From Streptomyces sp. JB150 (GTDB taxonomy: Bacteria; Actinomycetota; Actinomycetes; Streptomycetales; Streptomycetaceae): a DNA stretch of 64,000 bases. Location of the stretch: positions 6,175,798 through 6,239,797 of the forward strand of contig NZ_CP049780.1 in assembly GCF_011193355.1 (NCBI RefSeq), in the 5' to 3' direction. Positions 10,859-19,532 of the stretch are shown here, in pieces (position 1 is the first letter of the stretch; each line of letters begins with the position of its first letter). The position numbers were made by a program, and so were the translations under genes. The notes beneath the pieces were generated by a model, which worked only from the letters and a program-made list of their open reading frames with translations, made no database searches and had not been told where the DNA came from.

Positions 10859-11110
10859 GTGCGACTGCGAGTGGAATTCACGACCGAGCCCTTCGACCTG
10901 GACGAAGCGCCCGCGCACGCGGTGGTGGCGCGTGAGGTGATCGAGGGGGCCGAGCTGGACGAGGTGGATGTCGGGCCGTTCGGGAACACCGCGGAGGGGG
11001 CCGCGGACCGGGTCCTGACCGCCGTGGACTCCCTGCTGCGCAGGACCCTGGAGGCGGGCGCCACCCGGGTCTCGCTCCAGGTCAACGTGGTGGGGGAGGA
11101 CGAGCGGTGA
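10859..11110 (+). CDS. Small protein resembling the MTH1187/YkoF thiamine-binding fold
   Basis: This 83-residue protein has the sequence pattern of the MTH1187/YkoF ferredoxin-like family: an opening strand MRLRVEFTTEPF, a central VDVGPFGNTAEG and a closing ...LEAGATRVSLQVNVVGE. Several family members bind thiamine or related ligands. The gene begins with GTG and overlaps the next gene by four bases (GTGA), so the two are translationally coupled. It is divergent from hyi. Ligand and role are unknown. Its position beside a pathway that needs ThDP (Gcl) makes thiamine sensing an attractive but unproven idea. Confidence 0.55.
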   Translation: MRLRVEFTTEPFDLDEAPAHAVVAREVIEGAELDEVDVGPFGNTAEGAADRVLTAVDSLLRRTLEAGATRVSLQVNVVGEDER

Positions 11111-11475
11111 CCGGGTCCGGCGACGAGCCGTTCATCACGGCCGTGAAGCCCCTGGTCGACGCGATGGGCGGCGAGATGATGCCGCCCGACGAGGCCGGGC
11201 CCGACGACGTCGTGCTGTCCTGGGAGGGCACCGACGTGGTCGCGGTGCGGCTGCCGCAGCTCGCGGACTCCCTCGATCACATCCTCGCCGCGATGGAGCG
11301 CAAGCGCGGCAGGCCGCTGGCGGACCTGGACCGCAAGGCCAAGCAGGAGATCGTCCGCACCCTGGAGGCGCGCGGCGCGTTCGCCGTCCGGCACGGCGTG
11401 GAGACCGTCGCGAGCGCGCTCGGCGTCAGCCGCTTCACCGTCTACAACTACCTCAACCGGGAGAAGCAGGGCTAG
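11107..11475 (+). CDS. YheO-like HTH protein, coupled to the small ligand-binding-like gene
   Basis: A 122-residue protein whose C-terminal half (residues about 70-119) matches the YheO-like DNA-binding domain: LDRKAKQEIVRTLEARGAFAVRHGVETVASALGVSRFTVYNYLNR. The N-terminal half has no sensor domain that I recognise (DDVVLSWEGTDVVAVRLPQLADSL). The GTG start overlaps the upstream stop, so the pair is probably made in fixed ratio. It is probably a transcription regulator for which the upstream small protein could supply ligand sensing. Target genes are unknown; the neighbouring glyoxylate and urate operons are the obvious candidates. Confidence 0.65.
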   Translation: MTGSGDEPFITAVKPLVDAMGGEMMPPDEAGPDDVVLSWEGTDVVAVRLPQLADSLDHILAAMERKRGRPLADLDRKAKQEIVRTLEARGAFAVRHGVETVASALGVSRFTVYNYLNREKQG

Positions 11476-11499
11476 CGGCGTCCTCCCGAGGCCCGCGAG

Positions 11500-11583
11500 C
11501 CTCACCGGAGACCCCGCGGACCTCACCGAGGCCCCCGCGGACCTCACCGAGGCCCCCGCGGACCTCACCGAGGCCCCCGCGAA
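11500..11583. repeat. Four tandem 21-bp repeats
   Basis: The unit CCTCACCGAGGCCCCCGCGGA occurs at 11521, 11542 and 11563 (last copy with one change), preceded by a diverged copy at 11500. It lies just after the HTH gene and before the uraD promoter. The 21-bp period keeps frame, but no gene is read through it. Confidence 0.85.
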
Positions 11584-11680
11584 CCCGCCCCGGCCCGGCG
11601 ACATCCCGAACGCCGTCGTCCCGATCAGGGGCGGCGGCGTTCCCCGTTCGGGGCACCTCCCGCGGCACTCCTCTTTGTTA

Positions 11681-11730
11681 CTCCGAATTTTCAACAAAGT
11701 GTTGACGTGCTGTTTCGGAGGGCGTTAGCT
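11681..11730 (+). promoter_or_regulatory. uraD-uraH-uricase promoter with TCAACA palindrome
   Basis: The palindrome TCAACAAAGTGTTGA (11691-11705) overlaps a -35 TTGACG (11702-11707). A -10 candidate TTAGCT (11725-11730) follows after 17 bp. An outer inverted repeat CTCCGAA / TTCGGAG (11681-11687, 11714-11720) brackets the palindrome. No good TTCCG-N5-CGGAA box is present here, unlike the catalase and allantoinase promoters. Confidence 0.65.
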
Positions 11731-11791
11731 ATCCGCAGCCCGTTCAGCACGCACGAACCGTACGAAGGCCGACACGGCCACGGAGGCTCCC

Positions 11792-12304
11792 GTGACTTCC
11801 ACTCCCACGCCGCCGGGCCTGGCCCGGTTCAACGCTCTGGAGGAGGCCGCGGCCTTCGCCGCGCTCCACGAGGCGTGTGCCTCCACGGCATGGGCCAACC
11901 GGCTGCTCGCGGCCCGCCCCTACGCCTCGGCCGAGGACCTGTACACGGCCAGCGACGCCGCGATGGCCGACCTGACCGCCGAGGACCTGGCGGAGGCGAT
12001 GGCCGGGCACCCGCCCATCGGCCGGCCCAAGCCCGGCGACCCCACCTCCGCCCGCGAGCAGAGCGGCATGGCCGGCGCCTCCGACGACCTCAAGGCGGAG
12101 ATGCTGGAACTGAACCTGGCCTACCAGGAGAAGTTCGGCCATGTCTTCCTGATCTGCGCCACCGGCCGGACCGGCGAGCAGATGCGCGACGCGGTCAGGG
12201 AGCGGATCGGCAACGCCCCGGAGCGGGAACGGGAGATCGTCCGCACCGAGCTGGGCAAGATCAACCGTATCCGCCTGGCCCGACTCGTCGAAGAGGACGC
12301 CTGA
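11792..12304 (+). CDS. uraD: OHCU decarboxylase
   Basis: A 170-residue helical enzyme that decarboxylates 2-oxo-4-hydroxy-4-carboxy-5-ureidoimidazoline to S-(+)-allantoin, the last step of urate conversion. The catalytic His73 is in AGHPPIG and Glu89 in AREQSG; FLICATGRT near residue 136 is also conserved. The GTG start gives the usual N terminus (FNALEEAAAFAALHEACAS). The hydroxyisourate hydrolase start follows the stop after two bases, and uricase comes next, so the three form one operon from the promoter at 11681-11730. Confidence 0.93.
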   Translation: MTSTPTPPGLARFNALEEAAAFAALHEACASTAWANRLLAARPYASAEDLYTASDAAMADLTAEDLAEAMAGHPPIGRPKPGDPTSAREQSGMAGASDDLKAEMLELNLAYQEKFGHVFLICATGRTGEQMRDAVRERIGNAPEREREIVRTELGKINRIRLARLVEEDA

Positions 12305-12306
12305 CC

Positions 12307-12702
12307 ATGAGCACCAGCACCACCGCCTCCGTGTCCACCCACGTCCTGGACACCAGCGCCGGCCGCCCCGCCGAGGGCATCGCCGTCCACCTCTCCGCCC
12401 GCGGGGGGAGAGCGGCGAACTGGCGGGCGCTCGGCGGCTCGGCGACCGACGCGGACGGCCGGTGCAAGGACCTTCCGGCGCTGCCGGAAGGGACGACACA
12501 CGTGCGGCTCGACTTCGCCGTCGAACCGTATTTCGAGAAGAAGCAAGCCGATGCGCAGCAGGACGCCCCCGCGAATCGGGACAGCGGTGCCGCGGTGTTC
12601 TTCCCGGAGGTGGCGATCACGTTCGCCGTCGTGCCGGGCGAGCACTACCACGTGCCGCTGCTGCTCAACCCGTTCGGCTACTCCGTTTACCGAGGGAGCT
12701 AG
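12307..12702 (+). CDS. uraH: 5-Hydroxyisourate hydrolase (transthyretin-like)
   Basis: This 131-residue enzyme hydrolyses 5-hydroxyisourate, the uricase product, to OHCU. It has the N-terminal STHVLDTSAGRPAEGI and the C-terminal signature ending YRGS, with catalytic-type His in STHVLD and HYHVPLL. An acidic/Ala-rich insert (KKQADAQQDAPANRDSG, about residues 79-95) is longer than in many homologues. ATG 12307 is two bases after the uraD stop, and the uricase ATG follows six bases after its own stop, so translation is probably coupled. Longer upstream extensions of the frame run inside uraD and are not real. Confidence 0.94.
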   Translation: MSTSTTASVSTHVLDTSAGRPAEGIAVHLSARGGRAANWRALGGSATDADGRCKDLPALPEGTTHVRLDFAVEPYFEKKQADAQQDAPANRDSGAAVFFPEVAITFAVVPGEHYHVPLLLNPFGYSVYRGS

Positions 12703-12708
12703 CAGACA

Positions 12709-13632
12709 ATGCCCACGATCCTGGGACAGAACCAGTACGGCAAGGCCGAGAACCGAGTCGTAAAGATCACGCGGGACGGCGCCACCCACCACATCAAGGA
12801 CCTGAACGTCTCCGTGGCCCTCAGCGGCGACATGGACGACGTCCACTACTCCGGCTCGAACGCCAACTGCCTGCCCACCGACACCACCAAGAACACGGTG
12901 TACGCGTTCGCCAAGGAGTACGGCATCGAGTCCGCCGAGCAGTTCGGCATCCACCTCGCCCGGCACTTCGTCACCAGCCAGGAGCCGATCCACCGGGCGC
13001 GGATCCGGATCGAGGAGTACGCCTGGGAGCGCATCGAGACCTCCGACGCCAACAGCAAGTTCATCGGCGCCGACGAGGTCAAGCACTCCTTCGTCCGCAA
13101 GGGCCAGGAGACCCGCCTCACCCAGATCACCTTCGACGGTGAGAAGTGGGAGGTCATCTCCGGTCTGAAGGACCTGGTCGTGATGAACTCGACGAACTCC
13201 GAGTTCTGGGGCTACGTCAAGGACAAGTACACCACCCTCAAGGAGGCGTACGACCGCATCCTGGCCACCCAGGTCTCCGGCCGCTGGCGGTTCAACTGGA
13301 CCGACGACGAGCAGAAGATGCCCAACTGGGAGAAGTCCTACGACCAGGTCAGGAAGCACATGCTCCACGCCTTCGCCGAGACCTACTCCCTGTCGCTGCA
13401 GCAGACGCTGTACCAGATGGGCGCGCGGATCATCAACAACCGCAGCGAGATCGACGAGGTCCGCTTCTCCCTCCCGAACAAGCACCACTTCCTCGTGGAC
13501 CTGGAGCCGTTCGGGCTGAAGAACGACAACGAGGTCTACTTCGCCGCGGACCGCCCCTACGGCCTGATCGAGGCCACCATCCTGCGGGACGGCTGCGAGG
13601 CCCGTATCCCGGTCGACATGACCAACCTCTGA
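12709..13632 (+). CDS. uox: Urate oxidase (uricase)
   Basis: This 307-residue cofactor-free tunnelling-fold enzyme oxidises urate with O2 to 5-hydroxyisourate and H2O2. The active-site residues line up with the Aspergillus enzyme numbering: Lys11 in QYGKAENR, Thr57-Asp58 in LPTDTTKNT, an Arg in SGRWRF, Gln in LSLQQTLYQ and His in NKHHFLVDL. The C terminus lacks a peroxisomal signal, as expected in bacteria. As last gene of the uraD-uraH-uox operon it makes the peroxide that the catalase in this window could remove. A 151-bp gap follows before the deaminase. Confidence 0.96.
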   Translation: MPTILGQNQYGKAENRVVKITRDGATHHIKDLNVSVALSGDMDDVHYSGSNANCLPTDTTKNTVYAFAKEYGIESAEQFGIHLARHFVTSQEPIHRARIRIEEYAWERIETSDANSKFIGADEVKHSFVRKGQETRLTQITFDGEKWEVISGLKDLVVMNSTNSEFWGYVKDKYTTLKEAYDRILATQVSGRWRFNWTDDEQKMPNWEKSYDQVRKHMLHAFAETYSLSLQQTLYQMGARIINNRSEIDEVRFSLPNKHHFLVDLEPFGLKNDNEVYFAADRPYGLIEATILRDGCEARIPVDMTNL

Positions 13633-13783
13633 CGCGGGACGCGCGCCCCCGGTCCCGCCGCCCGGACCGGGGGCCCGCCCCACCGGGGTCACCCCGGCAC
13701 TCGCGTCCTCCTGGGGTCCTGCCGTACCCACCCCGTGATCACCCCACCGTTCACGGGCCGCCACCGACAGACAAGGAAGCACC

Positions 13784-15169
13784 ATGGCGCCATCGGCAGC
13801 CCAGCGCGTCGTCATCGAGAACTGCGCGGTCGCCACCGTGGACGCGGACGACACGGAGTACGCCTGCGGACACCTCGTCCTCGCCGGCAACCGGATCGAG
13901 TCGGTCGGCGCGGGCAGGGCCCCCGAGGGGCTGGAGAACGTGGTGCGCCGGATCGACGCGAGCGGCCATCTGGCCACGCCCGGTCTGGTCAACACCCACC
14001 ACCACTGCTACCAGTGGATCACCCGGGGCCTGGCCACCGACCACAACCTGTTCGACTGGCTGGTCGCGCTGTACCCGGTCTGGGCGCGGATCGACGAGCG
14101 GATGACCTACGCCGCCGCCCAGGGATCGCTCGCCATGATGGCCCGCGGCGGTGTCACCACCGCCATGGACCACCACTACGTGTACCCGAGGGGCGCGGGC
14201 GACCTGTCCGGCGCGGTCATCCGGGCCGCCGCCGAGACGGGTGTCCGCTTCACCCTGGCCCGCGGGTCGATGGACCGCGGCGAGAAGGACGGCGGGCTGC
14301 CCCCGGACTTCGCCGTCGAGACGCTGGAGGACGCGCTCGCCGCCACCGAACAGACCGTCAGGGAGCACCACGACGCCTCCTTCGACGCCATGACCCAGGT
14401 GGCCGTCGCCCCCTGCTCGCCGTTCTCCGTCTCCACCGAACTGATGCGCCAGGGCGCCGAGCTGGCCCGCCGCCTCGGGGTGCGCCTGCACACCCACGGG
14501 TCGGAGACGGTGGAGGAGGAGAGGTTCTGCCACGAGCTGTTCGGCATGGGACCGACGGACTACTTCGAGTCCACGGGCTGGCTGGGCGAGGACGTGTGGA
14601 TGGCGCACTGCGTCCACATGACCGACGCCGACATCGCCGCCTTCGCCCGCACCGGGACCGGTGTCGCCCACTGCCCGTCGTCCAACGCGCGTCTCGCGGC
14701 CGGCATCGCCCGCGTCCCCGACCTGCTGAGGGCGGGCGTCCCGGTCGGCCTCGGCGTCGACGGCACCGCGTCCAACGAGTCCGGTGAACTCCACACCGAG
14801 CTGCGCAACGCGCTGCTGGTCAACCGCCTCGGCCCGCACCGCGAGGCGGCCCTGACCGCCCGTCAGGCGCTGCGGCTGGGCACCTACGGCGGCGCACAGG
14901 TCCTCGGCCGGGCCGGGCAGATCGGCTCGCTGGAGCCGGGCAAGCTCGCCGACGTGGTGCTGTGGCGGATGGACACCCTCGCCCACGCCTCCATCGCCGA
15001 CCCGGTGACCGCGCTCGTCCTCGGCGCGGCCGCCCCGGTGACCGCCTCCTTCGTGAACGGCCGGCAGATCGTCGACCACGGCCGGCTGGTCGCCGTCGAC
15101 GAGGACGCCGTCGCCCGGTCCACGCGTGAGGAGGCCCAGCGCCTGGCGCGGATCGCCGCGCGAGGCTGA
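13784..15169 (+). CDS. 8-Oxoguanine deaminase-type amidohydrolase
   Basis: A 461-residue TIM-barrel amidohydrolase of the AtzB/TrzN and 8-oxoguanine deaminase group. Metal ligands are visible as His72/His74 (LVNTHHHCYQ), His in LHTHGSET, His in WMAHCVHM and Asp in GVDGTASNES. 8-Oxoguanine deaminase yields urate, the substrate of the upstream uricase, and that context favours this activity over guanine deaminase or triazine hydrolase. A GGAAG ribosome site precedes ATG 13784. No purine-type operator was found in the 151-bp gap, so it may depend on read-through from the uricase operon. Confidence 0.82.
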   Translation: MAPSAAQRVVIENCAVATVDADDTEYACGHLVLAGNRIESVGAGRAPEGLENVVRRIDASGHLATPGLVNTHHHCYQWITRGLATDHNLFDWLVALYPVWARIDERMTYAAAQGSLAMMARGGVTTAMDHHYVYPRGAGDLSGAVIRAAAETGVRFTLARGSMDRGEKDGGLPPDFAVETLEDALAATEQTVREHHDASFDAMTQVAVAPCSPFSVSTELMRQGAELARRLGVRLHTHGSETVEEERFCHELFGMGPTDYFESTGWLGEDVWMAHCVHMTDADIAAFARTGTGVAHCPSSNARLAAGIARVPDLLRAGVPVGLGVDGTASNESGELHTELRNALLVNRLGPHREAALTARQALRLGTYGGAQVLGRAGQIGSLEPGKLADVVLWRMDTLAHASIADPVTALVLGAAAPVTASFVNGRQIVDHGRLVAVDEDAVARSTREEAQRLARIAARG

Positions 15170-15430
15170 CCGGTTCGACCGGCACCCAGGACTCCGGCAG
15201 GGAGGGACGGCTCCCGGCCGGACCCGTGGATCCGAGCGGGATCCACGGCAGCCGTCTCCGGGGCGCGCGCCGACGCGCGCCCCGGAACGGCCGGACACCA
15301 CCGAGGCACCGCTCACGAGCACCGCACCCCGTCCCCAGCGCCACCCCCCCAACGGTCCCGCACGACCACACCCGCACCACCTCCCTGAAACCCACGTCGC
15401 ACGACGTGCAACGCGACCGGAGGAGCCGCC

Positions 15431-16888
15431 GTGGCCGCTCAGCCCGATGCCGTACCGCCCATGTCCGACCAAGGGCGCGCCGACGACCCCGGCGACCGCC
15501 CCGCCGTCCATCCCGTGGACGAGAAACTGCCGCCCCTGAAGATGGCGACGACCGGCCTCCAGCACGTGGCCGCCATGTACGCGGGCGTCGTCGCCCCGCC
15601 CCTGATCGTCGGCGCGGCCATCGGCCTGTCCGGCACGGAACTGACGTTCCTGACCGGCGCGTGTCTGTTCACCGCCGGCCTCGCGACCTTCCTGCAGACC
15701 CTGGGCATCTGGAAGATCGGTGCCCGCCTGCCCTTCGTCAACGGCGTCACCTTCGCCGGTGTCGCCCCCATGACCGCGATCGTCGCGTCCACGGAGGACA
15801 AGAACGACGCGCTGCCGATCATCTTCGGCGCGGTCATCGTCGCCGGTCTGCTCGGCTTCCTCGCCTCGCCCTTCTTCAGCAAGGCGGTCCGCTTCTTCCC
15901 GCCGGTCGTCACCGGCACCGTCATCACCCTGATCGGCATCTCGCTGCTCCCGGTCGCCTTCGGCTGGGCGCAGGGTTCCAGCCCCACCGCCGACGACTTC
16001 GGCTCCGGCACCAACCTGGGGCTGGCCGCCGCGACCCTGCTGATCGTGCTGCTGCTGCGCCGCTTCACCCGCGGCTTCGTCAAGCAGATCGCGGTGCTGC
16101 TCGGCCTGGTGATCGGCACGCTGATCGCGATCCCGCTCGGCGTGACCGACTTCAGCCCGGTCGCGGAGGCGGACATCGTCGGCTTCCCGACGCCGTTCCA
16201 CTTCGGCGCCCCGCAGTTCCAGCTCGCCGCGATCCTCTCGCTGTGCGTGGTGATGGTGGTGTCGATGACCGAGTCGACCGCCGACATGCTCGCCCTCGGT
16301 GAGATCGTCGGCCGCCCGGCCGACGAGAAGACCATCGCCGCCGGTCTGCGCGCCGACACCCTCGGCTCCGCGATCAGCCCGCTGTTCAACGGCTTCATGT
16401 GCAGCGCCTTCGCGCAGAACATCGGCCTGGTCGCGATGACGAGGATCCGCAGCCGCTTCGTGGTCGCGGCCGGCGGCGGCTTCCTGGTGCTGATGGGCCT
16501 GTGCCCGGTCGCCGCCTCGCTCATCGCCGTCGTGCCCCGCCCGGTCCTCGGCGGCGCGGGCATCGTCCTGTTCGGCTCGGTCGCCGCGAGCGGCATCCAG
16601 ACGCTGGTGAGGGCGAGCCTGGAGAAGGACAACAACGTGCTGATCGTCGCCGTCTCGCTGGCCGTCGGCATCATCCCGATCACCGCGCCGGAGTTCTACC
16701 ACGCCTTCCCGGAGACCGCGAAGATCGTCCTGGACTCCGGCATCTCCACCGGCTGCGTCGCCGCCGTCCTGCTGAACTTCGTCTTCAACCACCTCGGCAA
16801 GGGCGGCGACGCCCAGGACGTCACCCACCCCATGGAAGCCGGAGAGGAGATCACCGGGGCGACGACCCGGGCCCCGGCCACTCCATGA
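15431..16888 (+). CDS. NCS2-family purine (urate/xanthine) permease
   Basis: A 485-residue membrane transporter of the nucleobase-cation symporter-2 family with about 12-14 predicted helices and a hydrophilic N-terminal 45 residues. The family motif region appears as NIGLVAMTRIRSRFVVAAGG after GFMCSAFAQ, with the helix-8 acidic site in MTESTADMLALGE. Position after uricase and the deaminase suggests uptake of urate or xanthine; uracil transport is the alternative. GTG 15431 has a GGAGGAG site; an ATG 30 bases later is less well placed. Its 3' end overlaps the convergent exonuclease gene. Confidence 0.88.
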   Translation: MAAQPDAVPPMSDQGRADDPGDRPAVHPVDEKLPPLKMATTGLQHVAAMYAGVVAPPLIVGAAIGLSGTELTFLTGACLFTAGLATFLQTLGIWKIGARLPFVNGVTFAGVAPMTAIVASTEDKNDALPIIFGAVIVAGLLGFLASPFFSKAVRFFPPVVTGTVITLIGISLLPVAFGWAQGSSPTADDFGSGTNLGLAAATLLIVLLLRRFTRGFVKQIAVLLGLVIGTLIAIPLGVTDFSPVAEADIVGFPTPFHFGAPQFQLAAILSLCVVMVVSMTESTADMLALGEIVGRPADEKTIAAGLRADTLGSAISPLFNGFMCSAFAQNIGLVAMTRIRSRFVVAAGGGFLVLMGLCPVAASLIAVVPRPVLGGAGIVLFGSVAASGIQTLVRASLEKDNNVLIVAVSLAVGIIPITAPEFYHAFPETAKIVLDSGISTGCVAAVLLNFVFNHLGKGGDAQDVTHPMEAGEEITGATTRAPATP

Positions 16889-17463
16889 GGTTGGCGAACA
16901 GCTCCCGCCTGCTCCACGGCGTCGTCCAGCGCGTGATGGGTGTGACGGCGCCGTGGCAGCAGTTCCGCCGGCATCGCGCGCTTGGCGACCGCCCGCAGCG
17001 GCACTCCGGCCTTCGTGGCGTACAGCGTCTTCATGTCCAGGCAGCCGGAGTGCCCGAAGGGGCTGTCCCCGGTGAATCGGATCAGATACCAGTACAGGAA
17101 CGTCCAGTCGTACGACGCCGGATAGCCGCACATCACCGGCTGGGCACCCGCGTCGGCGCTCACCTCGCGCACCCAGCGGCCGAACTGGGCGAGCGCGAGC
17201 GCCGGATCGAGTCCTTCCCGCCGCAGCCGCTCACGGTCCAGTCCGCTCACCGCCAGCGCCTCCGGCACGAACTCCTCGCTGATCGGTCGCAGTTCCCGGT
17301 AGAACGTCCGCCGCTCGGGGACGGTCGGCACGAACCCGTCGTCCCCCTGCACCCCGGCGACGGCCGCGCCCAGGCTCAGCAGGGAGTACGGCCCCGGAAT
17401 GGGCCCGTCGGCCTCGATGTCGACCGAGATGTACAGACTGGGTTTGCCGCGTCGTGCCGCCAT
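16851..17463 (-). CDS. DnaQ-like 3'-5' exonuclease with an apparent one-base frameshift near the C terminus
   Basis: The DEDDh exonuclease motifs are present: Asp15/Glu17 (SVDIEADG), Asp119 (YPASYDW) and His176/His177 with Asp181 (THHALDD). After residue 186 the frame runs into a long unrelated tail ending at 16696, antisense to the permease. Removing one base in the CCC run at 16904-16906 restores the family ending AELFANLMEWPGP and a stop at 16851. This is either a true frameshift or a sequencing error. Intact relatives act on single-stranded DNA or RNA ends. ATG 17463 was chosen because it is immediately before the conserved first strand. Confidence 0.78.
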
Positions 17464-17721
17464 GACGCAGCAGTATCGCAGGTCAGGAATCCCGACACCT
17501 GTGGCAGTCGTCTTGCCGCTGCTCATTGGGTGGGGCGGCGCTGCTCATTCTCCCGCTGGCGCTTATGGACCTGACGGAGGTGTCGGGCAGGAGTCGGCCG
17601 AGCCTGCGATACCGCGGCAGGAGGCAGTGGATACCGAAGTGCGGGTAATGGCGGGCGATCATGGTGCTGCGCCGCCCTGTGCCGGACGCCAACTCGCGCT
17701 CCCGAAGTAAGCCGTTGACCT

Positions 17722-19143
17722 TCACGCGCAAGTGGCGGTGTCTTTGGGAACAGCGCCTTTCCCTCGGGTCACCTGGAAGGTCACGGCGGTGTTGCCGGGG
17801 TCGGAGACGGCGTTCTCCACCGCCACGACCGTGATCCTGGCCCACTTGCCGGACGCGCCCGAGGACTCGGCCACAACCGTGGACTCGCCGATGGCCACTC
17901 CCCGAGCCTTGCAGGTCCGCACGGGGGTTTCGACGTAGAAGTCGGCGAATCCGACGGTGCTGCTCCCGGGAGCCCCGTCGGCGGTCACGGAGCCACCGCC
18001 ACCCGTTTCACCCCCGTTGCCGAAGATGGTGGTGCCGCCGGCGTCGTTGATCTGCCCGACCGCGCTGGTCACGCCGATCGTGACGGTGCCGTCGGCGGTG
18101 TGCTTCGTCCTGCGTACGGCGACTTCGAGCTGCTGGGAGTCGGAGGCCGATGAACCGCCGGGAGAACGCTGGCGAGAAGTGGGCGTGCTCGTACCGGGCA
18201 CCGTGGGGGTGGGTGCGGTAGTGCTTGGTGTCGGTCTGGTGGTCGGGGTCGACTCCTTTCCGCGCGCTTCGTCCGCCGCTTGTTGAGCCATCGGGATCCC
18301 GATGGCTGCCGCTGTCACGGCAGTGCCTACCGCTCCCGACACCCACAGCAACGTTGCCGGTCGCCGATGCCGAGGCGGGCGTGTCTGGAGTGGCGGCACG
18401 GGGACGGCGCCTCGTGCCAGAGCTATTCGTCCGGTGTCGCCGACGGCCCGGCATCGCGGAGCCGTGAGGCCGCGATCGTCCAGCTGGTGTTTCACGTGCT
18501 GGTAGATCTCGTCCAGGCGCAGCGGCTCTGGTTCACCAAGCGCCCCCAGCAGGGCCCCGGTGAAAGCCGTATTGCGATCCTTCGGCGGCGCGTGCGAGGG
18601 TCTGGTCGCGCTCGTTGACGTGAGGGTGTAGGTGCCGCTGGCGGGAAGCTGGCCGGAGACCAGGCTGGGCAAGGGGCCCATGGCTTCGATCGCCCGCCCG
18701 GAGAAGCAGCAGTCGAGGATCAGTACCCGGGCGCGTGCCTTTGCTCTGGCGAGCCGACGCTTGAGGAGATTCAGGTCCACGGCGGTGAACTCGAGCTGCT
18801 TCGGGTCCGTGTGCTTGAGCGTCAGGTAGAGAAGGCCGTCGTCGTCGAGGAGCCCATGGCCGGCGTAGTAGACCAGCAGCAGGTCCTCGGCCTGGTCGCT
18901 CGCTGTGGACAGTGCCTTGCCGATGGTCTCCTGGTCGACGGCCGCGCCGTCAGCTCCCAGGACAGTGCAATGCTCTGGCTGTCCGGCCAGAATGCCGTGG
19001 TCCGGGTCCGTGAAGGTGTTCCGCAGATCCAGAAGGTTGTTGTGGACAGCGGGGATCGGGCGCAGGTTGCGGTGGCGATAACCGGCTGTGCCGATGAGGA
19101 GGATCCTGCTCCGGGTGCCGTCCGGAATCCATGCGGCACTCAC
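17722..19143 (-). CDS. Membrane-anchored caspase-fold (C14) protein of an EACC1 system
   Basis: 473 residues. The N-terminal caspase domain (about 10-235) has the catalytic His96 (YYAGHGLLDDDG) and Cys146 (LILDCCFSGRA). A single membrane helix lies around residues 265-290, then a Thr/Pro/Ser-rich linker and a C-terminal beta-rich region (about 345-473) with FADFYVETPVRTCKARG, presumably on the outer face. The GTG start overlaps the EACC1 stop (GTGA), so the two are coupled. Families of this layout occur in NTP-linked conflict systems where EACC1 accompanies variable effectors. The likely role is a protease effector or sensor that triggers cell damage on infection. Substrate is unknown. Confidence 0.85.
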   Translation of the reverse strand: MSAAWIPDGTRSRILLIGTAGYRHRNLRPIPAVHNNLLDLRNTFTDPDHGILAGQPEHCTVLGADGAAVDQETIGKALSTASDQAEDLLLVYYAGHGLLDDDGLLYLTLKHTDPKQLEFTAVDLNLLKRRLARAKARARVLILDCCFSGRAIEAMGPLPSLVSGQLPASGTYTLTSTSATRPSHAPPKDRNTAFTGALLGALGEPEPLRLDEIYQHVKHQLDDRGLTAPRCRAVGDTGRIALARGAVPVPPLQTRPPRHRRPATLLWVSGAVGTAVTAAAIGIPMAQQAADEARGKESTPTTRPTPSTTAPTPTVPGTSTPTSRQRSPGGSSASDSQQLEVAVRRTKHTADGTVTIGVTSAVGQINDAGGTTIFGNGGETGGGGSVTADGAPGSSTVGFADFYVETPVRTCKARGVAIGESTVVAESSGASGKWARITVVAVENAVSDPGNTAVTFQVTRGKGAVPKDTATCA

Positions 19144-19532
19144 CGATCACCGCCCCCTGTGGAGCCAATGAGGCGTTCCACTTCGCGTACCACGGCCATC
19201 GGGTCCTCGGCCCGCCGAACATCGATGGTGACCTCCCGGCCGTCGGCCGCCTTGACGGTGACGGTGATGTCGGACTGGCGCTGGCTCAGCCAGGTGCACA
19301 CGGACTGTGCGAGGACAGCACACGCCCCACCGGAGCCAAGCGCCACGGCAAGGAGCTCTACCGCGCTGCCCATGTCGCCTTCGGCCGGAGGGTGAGCACG
19401 CAGCTCCACCCGCCCGCGCAGTTGGTCCTCGTGGGCAAGCCACGCGTGCAGCGCACGCAGATCGTCGTCGCTGGCCGAGCCGGATGCCCATAACGTCAGT
19501 TCGCGCGAGGATGCGTGATCAGTCACTTGCAT
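19140..19532 (-). CDS. Effector-associated constant component EACC1
   Basis: A 130-residue protein with the EACC1 signature: ELTLWASGS, LRALHAWLAHEDQLRGRVEL, the PPAEGDMGSAVELLAVALGSGG stretch and CTWLSQRQSDITVTVKAADG. EACC1 is a conserved partner coded beside varied effector domains in actinobacterial conflict loci and is thought to link sensing to the effector. Here the effector is the coupled caspase. The ATG at 19532 has a GGAAG site; upstream in-frame codons lack one. No third component (for example an NTPase or trypsin-like partner) is adjacent, so this looks like a minimal two-gene form. Confidence 0.85.
   Translation of the reverse strand: MQVTDHASSRELTLWASGSASDDDLRALHAWLAHEDQLRGRVELRAHPPAEGDMGSAVELLAVALGSGGACAVLAQSVCTWLSQRQSDITVTVKAADGREVTIDVRRAEDPMAVVREVERLIGSTGGGDR

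Noticed and set aside
11500..11583. CRISPR array
   Set aside because: The 21-bp units are contiguous tandem repeats with no unique spacers and no cas genes nearby.
13751..17131. Minus-strand open frame of 1126 codons across deaminase and permease
   Set aside because: Low-complexity composition, no recognisable domain and complete overlap with two well-supported plus-strand genes.
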